Shown piece after piece: positions 16,406 to 23,656 of a DNA stretch of 25,184 nucleotides. This stretch comes from Butyrivibrio sp. (lineage in GTDB: Bacteria; Bacillota; Clostridia; Lachnospirales; Lachnospiraceae): the NCBI RefSeq assembly GCF_015056685.1, contig NZ_SVFW01000052.1, forward strand, positions 1 to 25,184, read 5' to 3'. The notes below the pieces were generated by a model. That model was given only the letters and a program-made list of their open reading frames with translations. It was not told the origin of the DNA and searched no databases. The position numbers were made by a program, and so were the translations under genes. How positions within the stretch are numbered: the stretch's first letter is position 1; each line of letters opens with the position of its first letter.

Positions 16406-17572
16406 TCAGAATACATTAAGGGCGCTCTCGTTAAGCTTCATAAGTGCCTCAATGTAATAATAATCACCATAGATAATGGCCATATGGTGACCATTTCCAT
16501 GATAATCAACTGAGCCTCTGGTAAGGAGGTTATCTCTGTCTAAAGTGTAGTCGCAGCTATGGCTATCAAGCGCTTTTAAGAGTTTTACGGCTGCTGCAAG
16601 GTACTTTTGGGCACGTTCACTATTATTATTTGCGTACTGGCCCAGAAGACTCTTTGCGATTTCAATTAGTCCGCCTGCTGTAATTGCTGCCGCTGTAGAA
16701 TCCTCAAGATCATCCGTCTTTGGCTGTCTGTAGTCAATTGGAACAAGGAATGTCTCAGGCATCTCAGAGAGTACATAATCTGCAACTTTTATGGCAGTTT
16801 CCAGATATTTCTTTTCACCAGTATGAATGTAACTAAGAGCAAATCCATAAACCGCCCAGCTCTGTCCTCTTGTCCAGCTTGAGCCTACACCATATCCCTG
16901 TCCGCCATACTCTCTGTCGAACTTTCCGGTAAATGGATCAAAGCCAACGATATGTCTTACTGAGCCGTCTTCTCTGACAAAGTTCTTCATTGCTGTATCT
17001 GCATGTGCCATGGCAATCTTTTTAAATCTTGGATCTGCAAGCACATCAGAAGCCCAGTACAAAAGCGGCAGGTTCATCATGCAATCGATGATTGCCCAGC
17101 CTGTGGTATCTCTGCCATCGCCCCAGTCATTCCATGCCCTTATGAAATTACCATTTAAGTTAAATCTTCCTGCAAGACTTGCTGCCGCAAGTAAGCCTCT
17201 GTTCTTAGCTTCCTCACCTTTATTTAACTTGTAATTGATAACAGCTGTTGGAAGCCATCTAAAGCCGGCATCGTGGTCCATTCCGTTATAATTAAGAAAC
17301 GCTGCATCAAGCTTTTCTTCTACCTGAAGCGCCTCTTCCTTAAACATATCATTACCTGTAAGCTTATAGAGCTGCCACATTTCTCCGCCCCAAAAGCCAT
17401 TAGTCCACCAGCAGATTTCTTTTTTATCTGATCTGTCATCAAATCTGCCGCTTTCATCTGTAGTATATGGTATCTTATTCCTGTTTCTCTCTGTAACAGG
17501 AACCATCTTTTCTTCTATTTTTTTCAATGTGTCATTGACCCACTGTAAGTCTTCGCTACTGATAAATCCCAT
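16406..17572 (-). CDS. GH88 unsaturated glucuronyl hydrolase
   Basis: Cytosolic enzyme of 388 residues that removes the 4,5-unsaturated uronic acid left at the non-reducing end of oligosaccharides by polysaccharide lyases, through hydration of the double bond. Recognisable GH88 features are GMDHDAGFRW (97-106) and IIDCMMNLPLLYWAS (161-175). The aspartates there (D99 or D101, and D163) probably correspond to D88 and D149 of the Bacillus enzyme. Also present are WTRGQSWAVYGF, DSTAAAITAGGL and the C-terminal DYYYIEALMKL. No signal peptide. The ATG at 17572 follows GGGAGG. It heads the cluster GH88-DUF2264-GNAT-radical SAM. Confidence 0.95.
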   Translation of the reverse strand: MGFISSEDLQWVNDTLKKIEEKMVPVTERNRNKIPYTTDESGRFDDRSDKKEICWWTNGFWGGEMWQLYKLTGNDMFKEEALQVEEKLDAAFLNYNGMDHDAGFRWLPTAVINYKLNKGEEAKNRGLLAAASLAGRFNLNGNFIRAWNDWGDGRDTTGWAIIDCMMNLPLLYWASDVLADPRFKKIAMAHADTAMKNFVREDGSVRHIVGFDPFTGKFDREYGGQGYGVGSSWTRGQSWAVYGFALSYIHTGEKKYLETAIKVADYVLSEMPETFLVPIDYRQPKTDDLEDSTAAAITAGGLIEIAKSLLGQYANNNSERAQKYLAAAVKLLKALDSHSCDYTLDRDNLLTRGSVDYHGNGHHMAIIYGDYYYIEALMKLNESALNVF

Positions 17573-17603
17573 AATCTTCCTCCCAAAAACATGATTGCAT
17601 AGT

Positions 17604-17635
17604 TGAATTGCTTTAGTTTTTTCTTACCCAATTCA
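17604..17635. promoter_or_regulatory. Inverted repeat at the GH88 transcription start, possible operator
   Basis: Perfect 7-base arms TGAATTG (17604-17610) and CAATTCA (17629-17635) are separated by 18 bases. The repeat begins just downstream of the proposed -10 box and covers the expected transcription start and early leader, a position suited to a repressor. AT-rich DNA makes chance occurrence possible. Confidence 0.35.
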
Positions 17636-17639
17636 CCAA

Positions 17640-17668
17640 ATTATATAGTACCGTCTTTTGGAGCAAAA
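17640..17668 (-). promoter_or_regulatory. Putative promoter of the GH88 gene cluster
   Basis: The minus strand has a perfect -10 box TATAAT (17640-17645), with a 17-base spacer to a weak -35, TTTTGC (17663-17668). The weak -35 would fit a gene needing an activator. The leader to the GH88 start is about 60 bases. Confidence 0.5.
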
Positions 17669-17744
17669 AATAATGTATATTTTATATTAAATCTTGCGAT
17701 TTTTTAGCTAAACAGGATTTTGTCACTAAATGCATGACTTTTGG

Positions 17745-18539
17745 TTATAGCAAGTAATTTTCTATAACCCTGTCAATGCCTACTGAATCTAAAGGTATCT
17801 TTTCTGTTTCAAATGTAGCAAGCATGTTTAAAGACATCACGTAGCCGTTCTCTACATATGCTTTTGACTTATATATATATTTGCTTATATATTTTTGATC
17901 ATCCATCATTCCATAATGCTCCCAAATATATATTTTTCCGGTTCTCTTATTCTTCACAATAAAATCCGGATAAAAATATTCATTACCAACTTTTAATCTG
18001 CATTCATATCTATACTGAATTCCATTTCGAAATAGCGCATCAGCAATCATTGCCTCTGCTTTGGACCTTACCAGGTCACCTTTTAAAGTGGCAATTTTCA
18101 ATTTTTCTGGATTTTTATTTGATTTTTCATACTCTACCTTATCCCAATTATCATCGCATTCTGCGCCAAAATAAGATGGTATATCTATCAATTTCCTATA
18201 TGCAGGTTGATTTTTAATAGTCCTCGCTGGTGTCTCTCTAGGATGTCTTTTTATGTATGCATCAATGGCTGCTATTTCCATCTTTGTCGAACTTATCTGC
18301 TTTTGCAGCAAGTTCTTTATGGCAAGACTTTTTGCGATTTCTATTTTATCCTTCTTTAAGTATTTCCTTATGATTTTCCGGTCTTTTTGAATTACCTGAT
18401 AATACTTATAACCCCTGCCATTTTTATTTATCTGTATTCTTCCTTCAGGAAAATTTCCCCTTTCAAATTTATCTTGATAAATGTTTAATTTTTTTAGCAG
18501 CACTCTTTTTTCTGCCATCATAGCATCTTCAATATCCAC
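17745..18539 (-). CDS. Orphan PD-(D/E)XK nuclease-like protein of a Lachnospiraceae-type family
   Basis: No characterised function known to me; I recall similar stand-alone proteins of about this length recurring in Lachnospiraceae genomes. The N-terminal half is basic and helical, probably coiled coil (about 8-100). The C-terminal half has a nuclease-like core: LVRSKAEAMIADAL (E162), YPDF (D192) and IYIWEHYGMMDD (E207), spaced as in PD-(D/E)XK folds, with the usual lysine not evident. Residue numbers assume the GTG start at 18539, which has AGGAG five bases upstream; a GTG at 18545 overlaps that site and an ATG at 18521 lacks one. It is more AT-rich than its neighbours and stands alone. Next to the 52-nt array, it may be part of an accessory insertion. 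Confidence 0.7.
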   Translation of the reverse strand: MDIEDAMMAEKRVLLKKLNIYQDKFERGNFPEGRIQINKNGRGYKYYQVIQKDRKIIRKYLKKDKIEIAKSLAIKNLLQKQISSTKMEIAAIDAYIKRHPRETPARTIKNQPAYRKLIDIPSYFGAECDDNWDKVEYEKSNKNPEKLKIATLKGDLVRSKAEAMIADALFRNGIQYRYECRLKVGNEYFYPDFIVKNKRTGKIYIWEHYGMMDDQKYISKYIYKSKAYVENGYVMSLNMLATFETEKIPLDSVGIDRVIENYLL

Positions 18540-18565
18540 ATTCACTCCTACTTTCTTAGAATTTT

Positions 18566-18612
18566 GCTTTCTTTATTTGTTTTCTTTATTTGCTTTCTTT
18601 ATTTGTTTTCTT
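18566..18612. repeat. 13-nt tandem repeat, TTTCTTTATTTG-like
   Basis: Three full and one partial 13-base units alternate between GCTTTCTTTATTT and GTTTTCTTTATTT (starts 18566, 18579, 18592, 18605), in effect a 26-base unit repeated. On the minus strand this is an A/G-rich tract in the likely leader of the nuclease-like gene. Confidence 0.85.
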
Positions 18613-18819
18613 CTTTATTATGTGCGGTTTCTCTCCTTCTCTTTTCTTTGTCCCTACTTATATACCTAGTATTGCTGTCACTTTTCGTGCAGTTATCATT
18701 ACATGCACTCTGTTTGTTAATATGAATAGTCTCGCGATTTGCGAATAACGTTGTTCATGCCAGATTAGGCATCAAGATTTAAATAAATAAACAACTTGAT
18801 GAAAATAACACATTTCAAC

Positions 18820-19174
18820 TTCTAAAGTCAAGCTTATTTCCTATTATTGTAGAAATAGTTTATCTACACCCTATTTTTTCTAAAACCATTTCCTATACAG
18901 CTTATTTTTATTTAACTGCACCCTTTTTTTCAACTAACTCTTTCCTGTGATTAGATTTCTTGTTCAAGTGCACCCTCTAAAAAGGGTGCACTTGATTTAA
19001 AACATGTTGTATAGCCAATGTCTCCAATATGTAATAGGGTGCAGTTAAATCAATATCGGTATCACAGGAAAACAAAAACAGAAAACTGGGGTGCAGTTGT
19101 CTGAATATGTTAATCTCAGGAAATTCCAATTACAAAAACAGGGTGCAGTTGCTTTAAAATCTGCAACTGCACCC
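18820..19174. repeat. Divergent array of 52-nt units with motif GGGTGCAGTT-N19-AGGAAA
   Basis: Three units read on the minus strand, with the 10-base motif at 18966-18975, 18914-18923 and 18862-18871 (the last degenerate, GGGTGTAGAT), spaced exactly 52 bases. Four read on the plus strand, at 18984, 19037, 19089 and 19141 (spacings 53, 52, 52). In five units AGGAAA starts exactly 19 bases after the 10-mer; the 18984 unit has AGCCAA there, and the 19141 unit lacks it because a terminator hairpin follows. An inverted eighth copy is at 19165-19174. The rest of each unit is variable and ends A-rich. The spacing is about five helical turns. Function unknown. Confidence 0.9.
18965..18994. repeat. 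Central hairpin of the 52-nt array
   Basis: The two innermost array motifs face each other and form a perfect 12-bp stem, CAAGTGCACCCT and AGGGTGCACTTG, with the 6-base loop CTAAAA. Both arms carry GGGTGCACTTG rather than the GGGTGCAGTT of the outer copies, so the change is matched on both sides. No T-run follows on either strand, so it is not a standard terminator. Confidence 0.85.
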
Positions 19175-19179
19175 TGTTT
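19134..19179 (-). terminator. Intrinsic terminator of the heparinase-like operon
   Basis: A 17-bp perfect stem (19136-19152 with 19163-19179) and a 10-base loop lie 2 bases after the stop codon of the heparinase-like gene. On the minus strand it is followed by a run of five Ts. The stem is built from two inverted copies of the GGGTGCAGTT array motif. Confidence 0.85.
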
Positions 19180-19181
19180 CA

Positions 19182-21263
19182 TCATCTAAACTTCATTTCA
19201 AGCCTATTTGAAGGTCCCATCTCTAAAAGCACTCTGTATACATCGTGCTTCCAGGCGATAGAAAGCCTCTCATCAGTTATTGGATATGCTTTAACAGTGG
19301 CTGATACTACGCCTTCAACCTTTGCATAACCAAGATCACCTATTTTTATACAATAAGTCTCTGGCTTACCTTCTGATGTTGTATCAACTAAAGCATCTTC
19401 TGCATTCAGGTTCTCTAATGGTACAATTTCCGGCTTCTCATAAGTCATAAGACTTATAACTGCATTAAGGTCGCCATCATAGGTATCCTCAACACAAACA
19501 CCCTCACCTTTATTCAGACTTACAATTCTTTTATAGCTTCTGATGCGCTCATCACCATATGCTCCGGCGATATCCATGGCTAAAGAGGATATATGCTTTT
19601 CGGAACATACGTTATCAGCAGAATTTTCAGCTACTCCCTTTGCTTCTTCTGAATTCATGCATAAAATACAGTTTACATCCCCTGCCGCGAACTGTTCACC
19701 TGCGTGTTGCATAATAAATGCGTGATTATAAACATCTGCAGCAGCATCTCTTCCAAGTTCTTCCAAATACTGTTTTCCGCATGCTTCAGTTTTTCCCTCA
19801 AACGCGCCACTCTCATCTCCAGGCAGGTATCCTTCATCAATAAAAGTAGGCAGATTGTGGAACTGAGACTGCATTGTCCATAATTCATATCTTCTATCAG
19901 AGAAAGTCTTCTGTGTATAAGTTCCAACTCCAAGGTCAATGAGCATAGGCTTTCCATTTTTATATATGGTAAAAGATCCAACGTCATTATGATTATGACT
20001 ATCTGCGTTGTCTCCAGCCTTGGCAGCAAGCGTATAAAGGCCATCTCGAGCCACCATCAGCCCAACGCTCTCAAAAAAGGCATCTTCAGGAATGCCTGCT
20101 TCACCAGTAACCCCCGCCATCTCGTCATAGGCGAAAGCCTGGATAAAATGGTAAAAGAGATTTATCTCACTGCTGACAAGCCTTTCCTCTTCAGATTCTT
20201 TTTGAAAATCAAAAGCTGCAAAAGTAGAAAGGACCTTATCTCCTGTTGCCTTTCCAAACAGATACTCTCTGGCAGTTCTTCCACCGGCAAGAGCGCTACA
20301 ATCAGCAAAGTTCACATAGTACCCGTTGCCTACGTACATCTTAACTATGTAATTAGCAACATTTCTGATAAGCTTTTCCTTGAATACCCCAGCAAAAGAG
20401 CTGCTGCCGTCCTTGCCATTTCCAAGAACACCGCTCATAAGTTCAAGACATCCAAAGAGACAAAGAGCCGCATGGGAATAATACTGAGCTCCCTCATCGC
20501 ATCCTCCGTCTTCGCCATACTCGTCAAGGAAGTAATCACAGGATTTGGCAGCTTTTTCAACAAATGCCCGTCTTTCCTCTTCTGTAAAAAAGCCCTCCGG
20601 CCTGGTAAGCGCACATATCAGAACATTTTGTGTACACCATGGTGTCCAGTTACACATTGATTCCTTGCCATTTCCCATCCACCAGAAATGCTGTTCTAAA
20701 TATGGGGTAAATATTCTCTCCTTAAGTCTTTCATTGACATAAGTACTGATAAAAGGACTTATCTCATTTAATACAGGTCTTAAAGCATACTCTGCAAAAG
20801 CAACTTCTGCACCTGACTCTGCATCGAAGAGATCTATGATCGGCCTTGTCACATCAGGCATATTCTCCTGCACTCCATCGCGCACATAGCTGGTGTGTGG
20901 TGGCAGGCACCATGTAGTTTCCTCTAAAATGAGGTAGAGTCCATCAAGGATATCCCCTAGAAATCTCCCTTTATTTTCAACGCACTCGGCAAGAACAAGC
21001 TTATTTAATTTCCTTCTTCTTGGAAAATACTTATCCTCAAACCTTACCCTGTTTCCTGATTTCTTAAACTCCATAAAATCTGAGATAAAAAGCTGTGTCC
21101 ATGGCTCTTTCATAGCCTCTTCACCAGCCTGAACAAGTTTCTTTTTCAAGGAGTCAGAAAGCCCTTCCCATCTGCTCCTGTCTGAAATATCAGGATACTT
21201 TGTATATATGCTGCATCCTTCACTTTTTCTTAAAAAATCCTGTATTAAAGTTCGATTACGCAT
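19182..21263 (-). CDS. Heparinase II/III-family protein, putative cytosolic polysaccharide lyase
   Basis: A 693-residue protein expected to cleave uronic-acid-containing glycans by beta-elimination, which would give the unsaturated products that GH88 enzymes take. The N-terminal 370 residues or so look like an (alpha/alpha) toroid (YLEQHFWWMGNGKESMCNW, EDGGCDEGAQYYSHAALCL). The heparinase II/III domain follows, with the diagnostic SHNHNDVGSF at about 421-430, then KPMLIDLGVGTY and SQFHNLPTF. No signal peptide, so cytosolic. The ATG at 21263 follows GAGGAAAAAAG. It is the second gene after the discoidin-like gene, 39 bases apart, and ends in a terminator. Substrate (glycosaminoglycan-like, pectic, alginate-like) cannot be read. 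Confidence 0.88.
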   Translation of the reverse strand: MRNRTLIQDFLRKSEGCSIYTKYPDISDRSRWEGLSDSLKKKLVQAGEEAMKEPWTQLFISDFMEFKKSGNRVRFEDKYFPRRRKLNKLVLAECVENKGRFLGDILDGLYLILEETTWCLPPHTSYVRDGVQENMPDVTRPIIDLFDAESGAEVAFAEYALRPVLNEISPFISTYVNERLKERIFTPYLEQHFWWMGNGKESMCNWTPWCTQNVLICALTRPEGFFTEEERRAFVEKAAKSCDYFLDEYGEDGGCDEGAQYYSHAALCLFGCLELMSGVLGNGKDGSSSFAGVFKEKLIRNVANYIVKMYVGNGYYVNFADCSALAGGRTAREYLFGKATGDKVLSTFAAFDFQKESEEERLVSSEINLFYHFIQAFAYDEMAGVTGEAGIPEDAFFESVGLMVARDGLYTLAAKAGDNADSHNHNDVGSFTIYKNGKPMLIDLGVGTYTQKTFSDRRYELWTMQSQFHNLPTFIDEGYLPGDESGAFEGKTEACGKQYLEELGRDAAADVYNHAFIMQHAGEQFAAGDVNCILCMNSEEAKGVAENSADNVCSEKHISSLAMDIAGAYGDERIRSYKRIVSLNKGEGVCVEDTYDGDLNAVISLMTYEKPEIVPLENLNAEDALVDTTSEGKPETYCIKIGDLGYAKVEGVVSATVKAYPITDERLSIAWKHDVYRVLLEMGPSNRLEMKFR

Positions 21264-21302
21264 CTTTTTTCCTCATGTAAGATGAATTTCAAAAAGTTTT
21301 AT

Positions 21303-22100
21303 TCAATTCACTCCTGCCTCAGTTCCATACACTTCGATTTGTGTAAGTGCTGGGAATGGGCTTGGATCATCAGCTTTTATCAGCTTTCCAAGCTTTATCC
21401 ATCTGATGTTTTTCTTCTCAATGTTGAAAACATGCGGTTCTGCGACCTTTTTATCCATTTTGACAACTTCACTACTTCCATCAGAGAATGTGAAAGTAGC
21501 TTCTACCCACCAGTTATCATGTGGGAAATCGGCTCTTGTATAAAGAACTATCTTATCAAAGTCAACTTCTCTTCCAAAATCCAAAGTAAACTCAGCATCA
21601 TCCTGTCTGTTTATTCCCCAGGATTCATATGGCCATTCACCATGGGAGAGCGTTGCTATGCAACCATCTATCGCATTCCTTGCAGCAAAAACAGCTTCTC
21701 CTCTTGTTTCAACATTGGCACTTGCATGAGGATAAACTCCTGACACTTCATGCTGGTCAAAAGGATTAAGGGCAATATTCCTGTAGCCTTTAACTTCATA
21801 ATCCTCAGCTTCTCTTATAGTAACAACATGTCTGTTGCCAAAGAAAGCAAGCGGATTATAGCTTGTCTTCTTCTCATAAAAAGGAACAACAAAATCAACA
21901 GTTTCCTGGTCTACAAGCACCAAAGAAGTACCAACTGCTGCATCTACCTTTACGACATAGAATTTTCCGGGAACAAGTCCTGAAAACTCAATAACATCTC
22001 CCTTTCTATACTCCCCATCCCAGGCAAGTACTACATTTTTCTCACCTTCATACTCTGCCTTAGGCACATGATCCCATTCATTAAATACAGTTATTTTCAT
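21303..22100 (-). CDS. Discoidin (F5/8 type C)-like domain protein
   Basis: A 265-residue protein with no signal peptide. The N-terminal 95 residues are predicted beta-rich and unassigned (KGDVIEFSGLVPGKFYVVKV). The C-terminal part (about 110-262) resembles a galactose-binding/discoidin fold: SANVETRGEAVFAARNAIDG, then WGINRQDDAEFTLDFGREV and the closing ALTQIEVYGTE. Such domains bind carbohydrate and are usually extracellular appendages, so a free cytosolic form beside a lyase is unusual; it may be an accessory or a catalytic protein not recognised here. The ATG at 22100 is favoured over a GTG at 22106 because GGAGGA ends six bases before the ATG. First gene of the operon; no clear promoter found between it and the terminator at 22140. 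Confidence 0.75.
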   Translation of the reverse strand: MKITVFNEWDHVPKAEYEGEKNVVLAWDGEYRKGDVIEFSGLVPGKFYVVKVDAAVGTSLVLVDQETVDFVVPFYEKKTSYNPLAFFGNRHVVTIREAEDYEVKGYRNIALNPFDQHEVSGVYPHASANVETRGEAVFAARNAIDGCIATLSHGEWPYESWGINRQDDAEFTLDFGREVDFDKIVLYTRADFPHDNWWVEATFTFSDGSSEVVKMDKKVAEPHVFNIEKKNIRWIKLGKLIKADDPSPFPALTQIEVYGTEAGVN

Positions 22101-22139
22101 ACCCACTCCTCCAAAGCCTTTTCATTTTACTTTATAGTC

Positions 22140-22168
22140 AAAAAATCCGCACAAACTGCGGATTTTTT
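22140..22168. terminator. Bidirectional intrinsic terminator after the TPR lipoprotein gene
   Basis: A perfect 11-bp stem, AAAAAATCCGC paired with GCGGATTTTTT, has a 7-base loop. The A- and T-runs give a terminator signature on both strands. It closes the SGNH-RidA-TPR transcript and isolates the discoidin/heparinase operon from it. Confidence 0.9.
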
Positions 22169-22203
22169 AATCTTACTCTAATAATTTTTTTTGATAAAAA
22201 CAT

Positions 22204-23253
22204 TTATCTTGTTGATAAAAATACGTTTTCTCTAACTGCTGCCTCATCCTGTGGGTAGTCCTGAAGATATGTCGTCATCAAAGATGATGCCAAACCAAAC
22301 TCTCCCATATATTCATAGGCAGTTATCTCATTAAGCATAAGCGCCTGATTTAAGGATTTGTCGTTTATCTCTATTCCTGACTGAAAAGAAGAAACGGCAC
22401 CTTCATAGTCTCCCTGCTTAATCTGACACATTCCAAGCTGATTATAAACCTTTGCACTATTAGGGTTTTCAGACAGATATGTCTTATAAACACTTATAGC
22501 ATAGTTATAATCACCCTGAACTTCTCCAGTCTGACCCAGCAAAAGAACTACCGGCTCTTTTTCCTGGTCTCTTTCGCTTCTTGCTGCTTCGAGGTAGCTC
22601 TGAGCATCAGCATTGTTCCCAAGGTAAAAAGAAATCTGTCCCTTCTCGTAGTTGGTCATGTAATCACTGCCATTTTCCAAAGCTCTGGTAATGATAGAAA
22701 TGCCTTCCTCTTCATAGCCATTTTCAGCAAGGGACTTATATATCATGATCATCATAGAATAATCCTTGGGATTAAGAGATATAGCCTTGGTAAAATCAGC
22801 ATATCCAGAGTCATGATTCCCTGAGGATAGTTCACAAGTGCCTCGCAGATAATACGCATTGATGTCTCCGCTCCGAAGACCGATTATTGCATCATAGACC
22901 TCTTTTGCCTTGCTGTACTCTCCAAGCTTCATATAGCTCTCAGCAAGGTAGTAGTTGGTGTCAAAGTCCATATCATCAACTATTCCCTCATCCGATGCAA
23001 GCGAAGAAAGCAGCTCCTCAGCTGCCTGCTCATACTCGCCGCTATATAGATATGCTATTCCCTTACCTCTATGGATAAGGCACGCATCCTCGCCATTTTT
23101 TTCCGCTTCCTCAAAGCTCTCAAGAGCACTGGTATACTCGTGGCTCTCGATATAAGCAAAACCGGAGTCAATGCTATGTCTTCCGGCCAGACTCCCGCAA
23201 CCTGAAAGCAAAATGGTCAGGGATAACGCTCCCGCAACAATTCCGCGCTTCAT
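22204..23253 (-). CDS. TPR-repeat lipoprotein
   Basis: A 349-residue secreted and probably lipid-anchored protein. The signal peptide (1-18) ends in the lipobox L16-S17-G18-C19, with C19 as the modified cysteine. The rest is a chain of tetratricopeptide repeats, for example ALESFEEAEKNGE, KAKEVYDAIIGL, GYADFTKAISLNP, AISVYKTYLSENP and GAVSSFQSGIEIN, so a protein-binding scaffold on the outer face of the membrane is likely; the partner is unknown. It starts 9 bases after the ridA stop with only a weak ribosome site, so translation is probably coupled to ridA. A terminator follows. Confidence 0.9.
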   Translation of the reverse strand: MKRGIVAGALSLTILLSGCGSLAGRHSIDSGFAYIESHEYTSALESFEEAEKNGEDACLIHRGKGIAYLYSGEYEQAAEELLSSLASDEGIVDDMDFDTNYYLAESYMKLGEYSKAKEVYDAIIGLRSGDINAYYLRGTCELSSGNHDSGYADFTKAISLNPKDYSMMIMIYKSLAENGYEEEGISIITRALENGSDYMTNYEKGQISFYLGNNADAQSYLEAARSERDQEKEPVVLLLGQTGEVQGDYNYAISVYKTYLSENPNSAKVYNQLGMCQIKQGDYEGAVSSFQSGIEINDKSLNQALMLNEITAYEYMGEFGLASSLMTTYLQDYPQDEAAVRENVFLSTR

Positions 23254-23262
23254 AAGCTCTTA

Positions 23263-23640
23263 TTACTCCCCAAGATAAGCAATTACCTCAACTTCGCAAA
23301 GGACATTTCTAGGTAACTGTTTAACTGCCACGCAACTTCTTGCAGGCTTTCCTGTAAAATACTTTTCGTACACAGCATTGAATGCTGCAAAATCGCTCAT
23401 TTCAGCTAAAAAGCATGTTGTCTTAACTACGTGCTCAAAGTCAGTTCCTGCTGCCTTTAAGATCTCGCCAATGTTGCGGCAAACTCTATCAGCCTGATCA
23501 GCAATCGTAGTTGTGTCTATTTCCCCACTTGCAGGGTTGATCGGAATCTGGCCTGAAGCATAAAGAAAATCCCCTGCCTTGATTGCCTGTGAATATGGTC
23601 CTATAGCTGCTGGTGCTTTTTCTGTACTGATGTATTCCAT
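23263..23640 (-). CDS. ridA: RidA-family reactive enamine/imine deaminase
   Basis: Cytosolic 125-residue protein that hydrolyses 2-aminoacrylate and related imines released by PLP enzymes, protecting those enzymes. Family marks are YSQAIKAGDFLYASGQIP, the substrate-binding R101 in PARSCVAVKQLP, and acidic residues E116/E118 in CEVEVIAYLGE. Length fits the family. GGAGG lies seven bases before the ATG at 23640. The 91-bp repeat tract lies directly upstream. Confidence 0.95.
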   Translation of the reverse strand: MEYISTEKAPAAIGPYSQAIKAGDFLYASGQIPINPASGEIDTTTIADQADRVCRNIGEILKAAGTDFEHVVKTTCFLAEMSDFAAFNAVYEKYFTGKPARSCVAVKQLPRNVLCEVEVIAYLGE

Positions 23641-23656
23641 TTCATGTCCTCCTCTT

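Larger units (their letters stand above)
18546..19181. other. 636-bp gene-poor intergenic region between two minus-strand genes
   Basis: No reading frame here has both a ribosome site and protein-like composition. It holds, left to right: a pyrimidine-rich 13-nt tandem repeat (18566-18612), an isolated TCGTGCAGTT (18685-18694) resembling the array motif, an AT-loop hairpin with arms CATCAAG and CTTGATG (18770-18776 and 18795-18801), and the 52-nt-period array ending in a terminator. No tRNA or known RNA family was recognised. Confidence 0.8.

Noticed and set aside
17745..18539. TnsA transposase subunit
   Set aside because: The nuclease-like core is similar in spacing, but there are no TnsB, TnsC or TniQ genes nearby and the WEHYG motif fits the orphan family better.
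18481..18669. Plus-strand 62-residue hydrophobic frame
   Set aside because: It is antisense to the start of the nuclease-like gene and arises from a T/C-rich tract; no ribosome site precedes it.
18770..18801. Terminator for a plus-strand transcript
   Set aside because: Only 7-bp arms with an 18-base AT-rich loop and no T-run; no plus-strand gene precedes it.
18820..19174. CRISPR array
   Set aside because: The conserved part is split into a 10-mer and a 6-mer with 19 variable bases between, the orientation flips in the middle, and no cas genes are near.
19989..20660. Plus-strand frame of 223 codons
   Set aside because: It is wholly antisense to the heparinase-like gene, whose motifs and start site are clear; the product has no recognisable family features.
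22107..22141. Sigma-A promoter starting from TTGACT at 22136-22141 for the discoidin operon
   Set aside because: No acceptable -10 box is found 16-18 bases downstream, and the -35 overlaps the terminator stem by chance.
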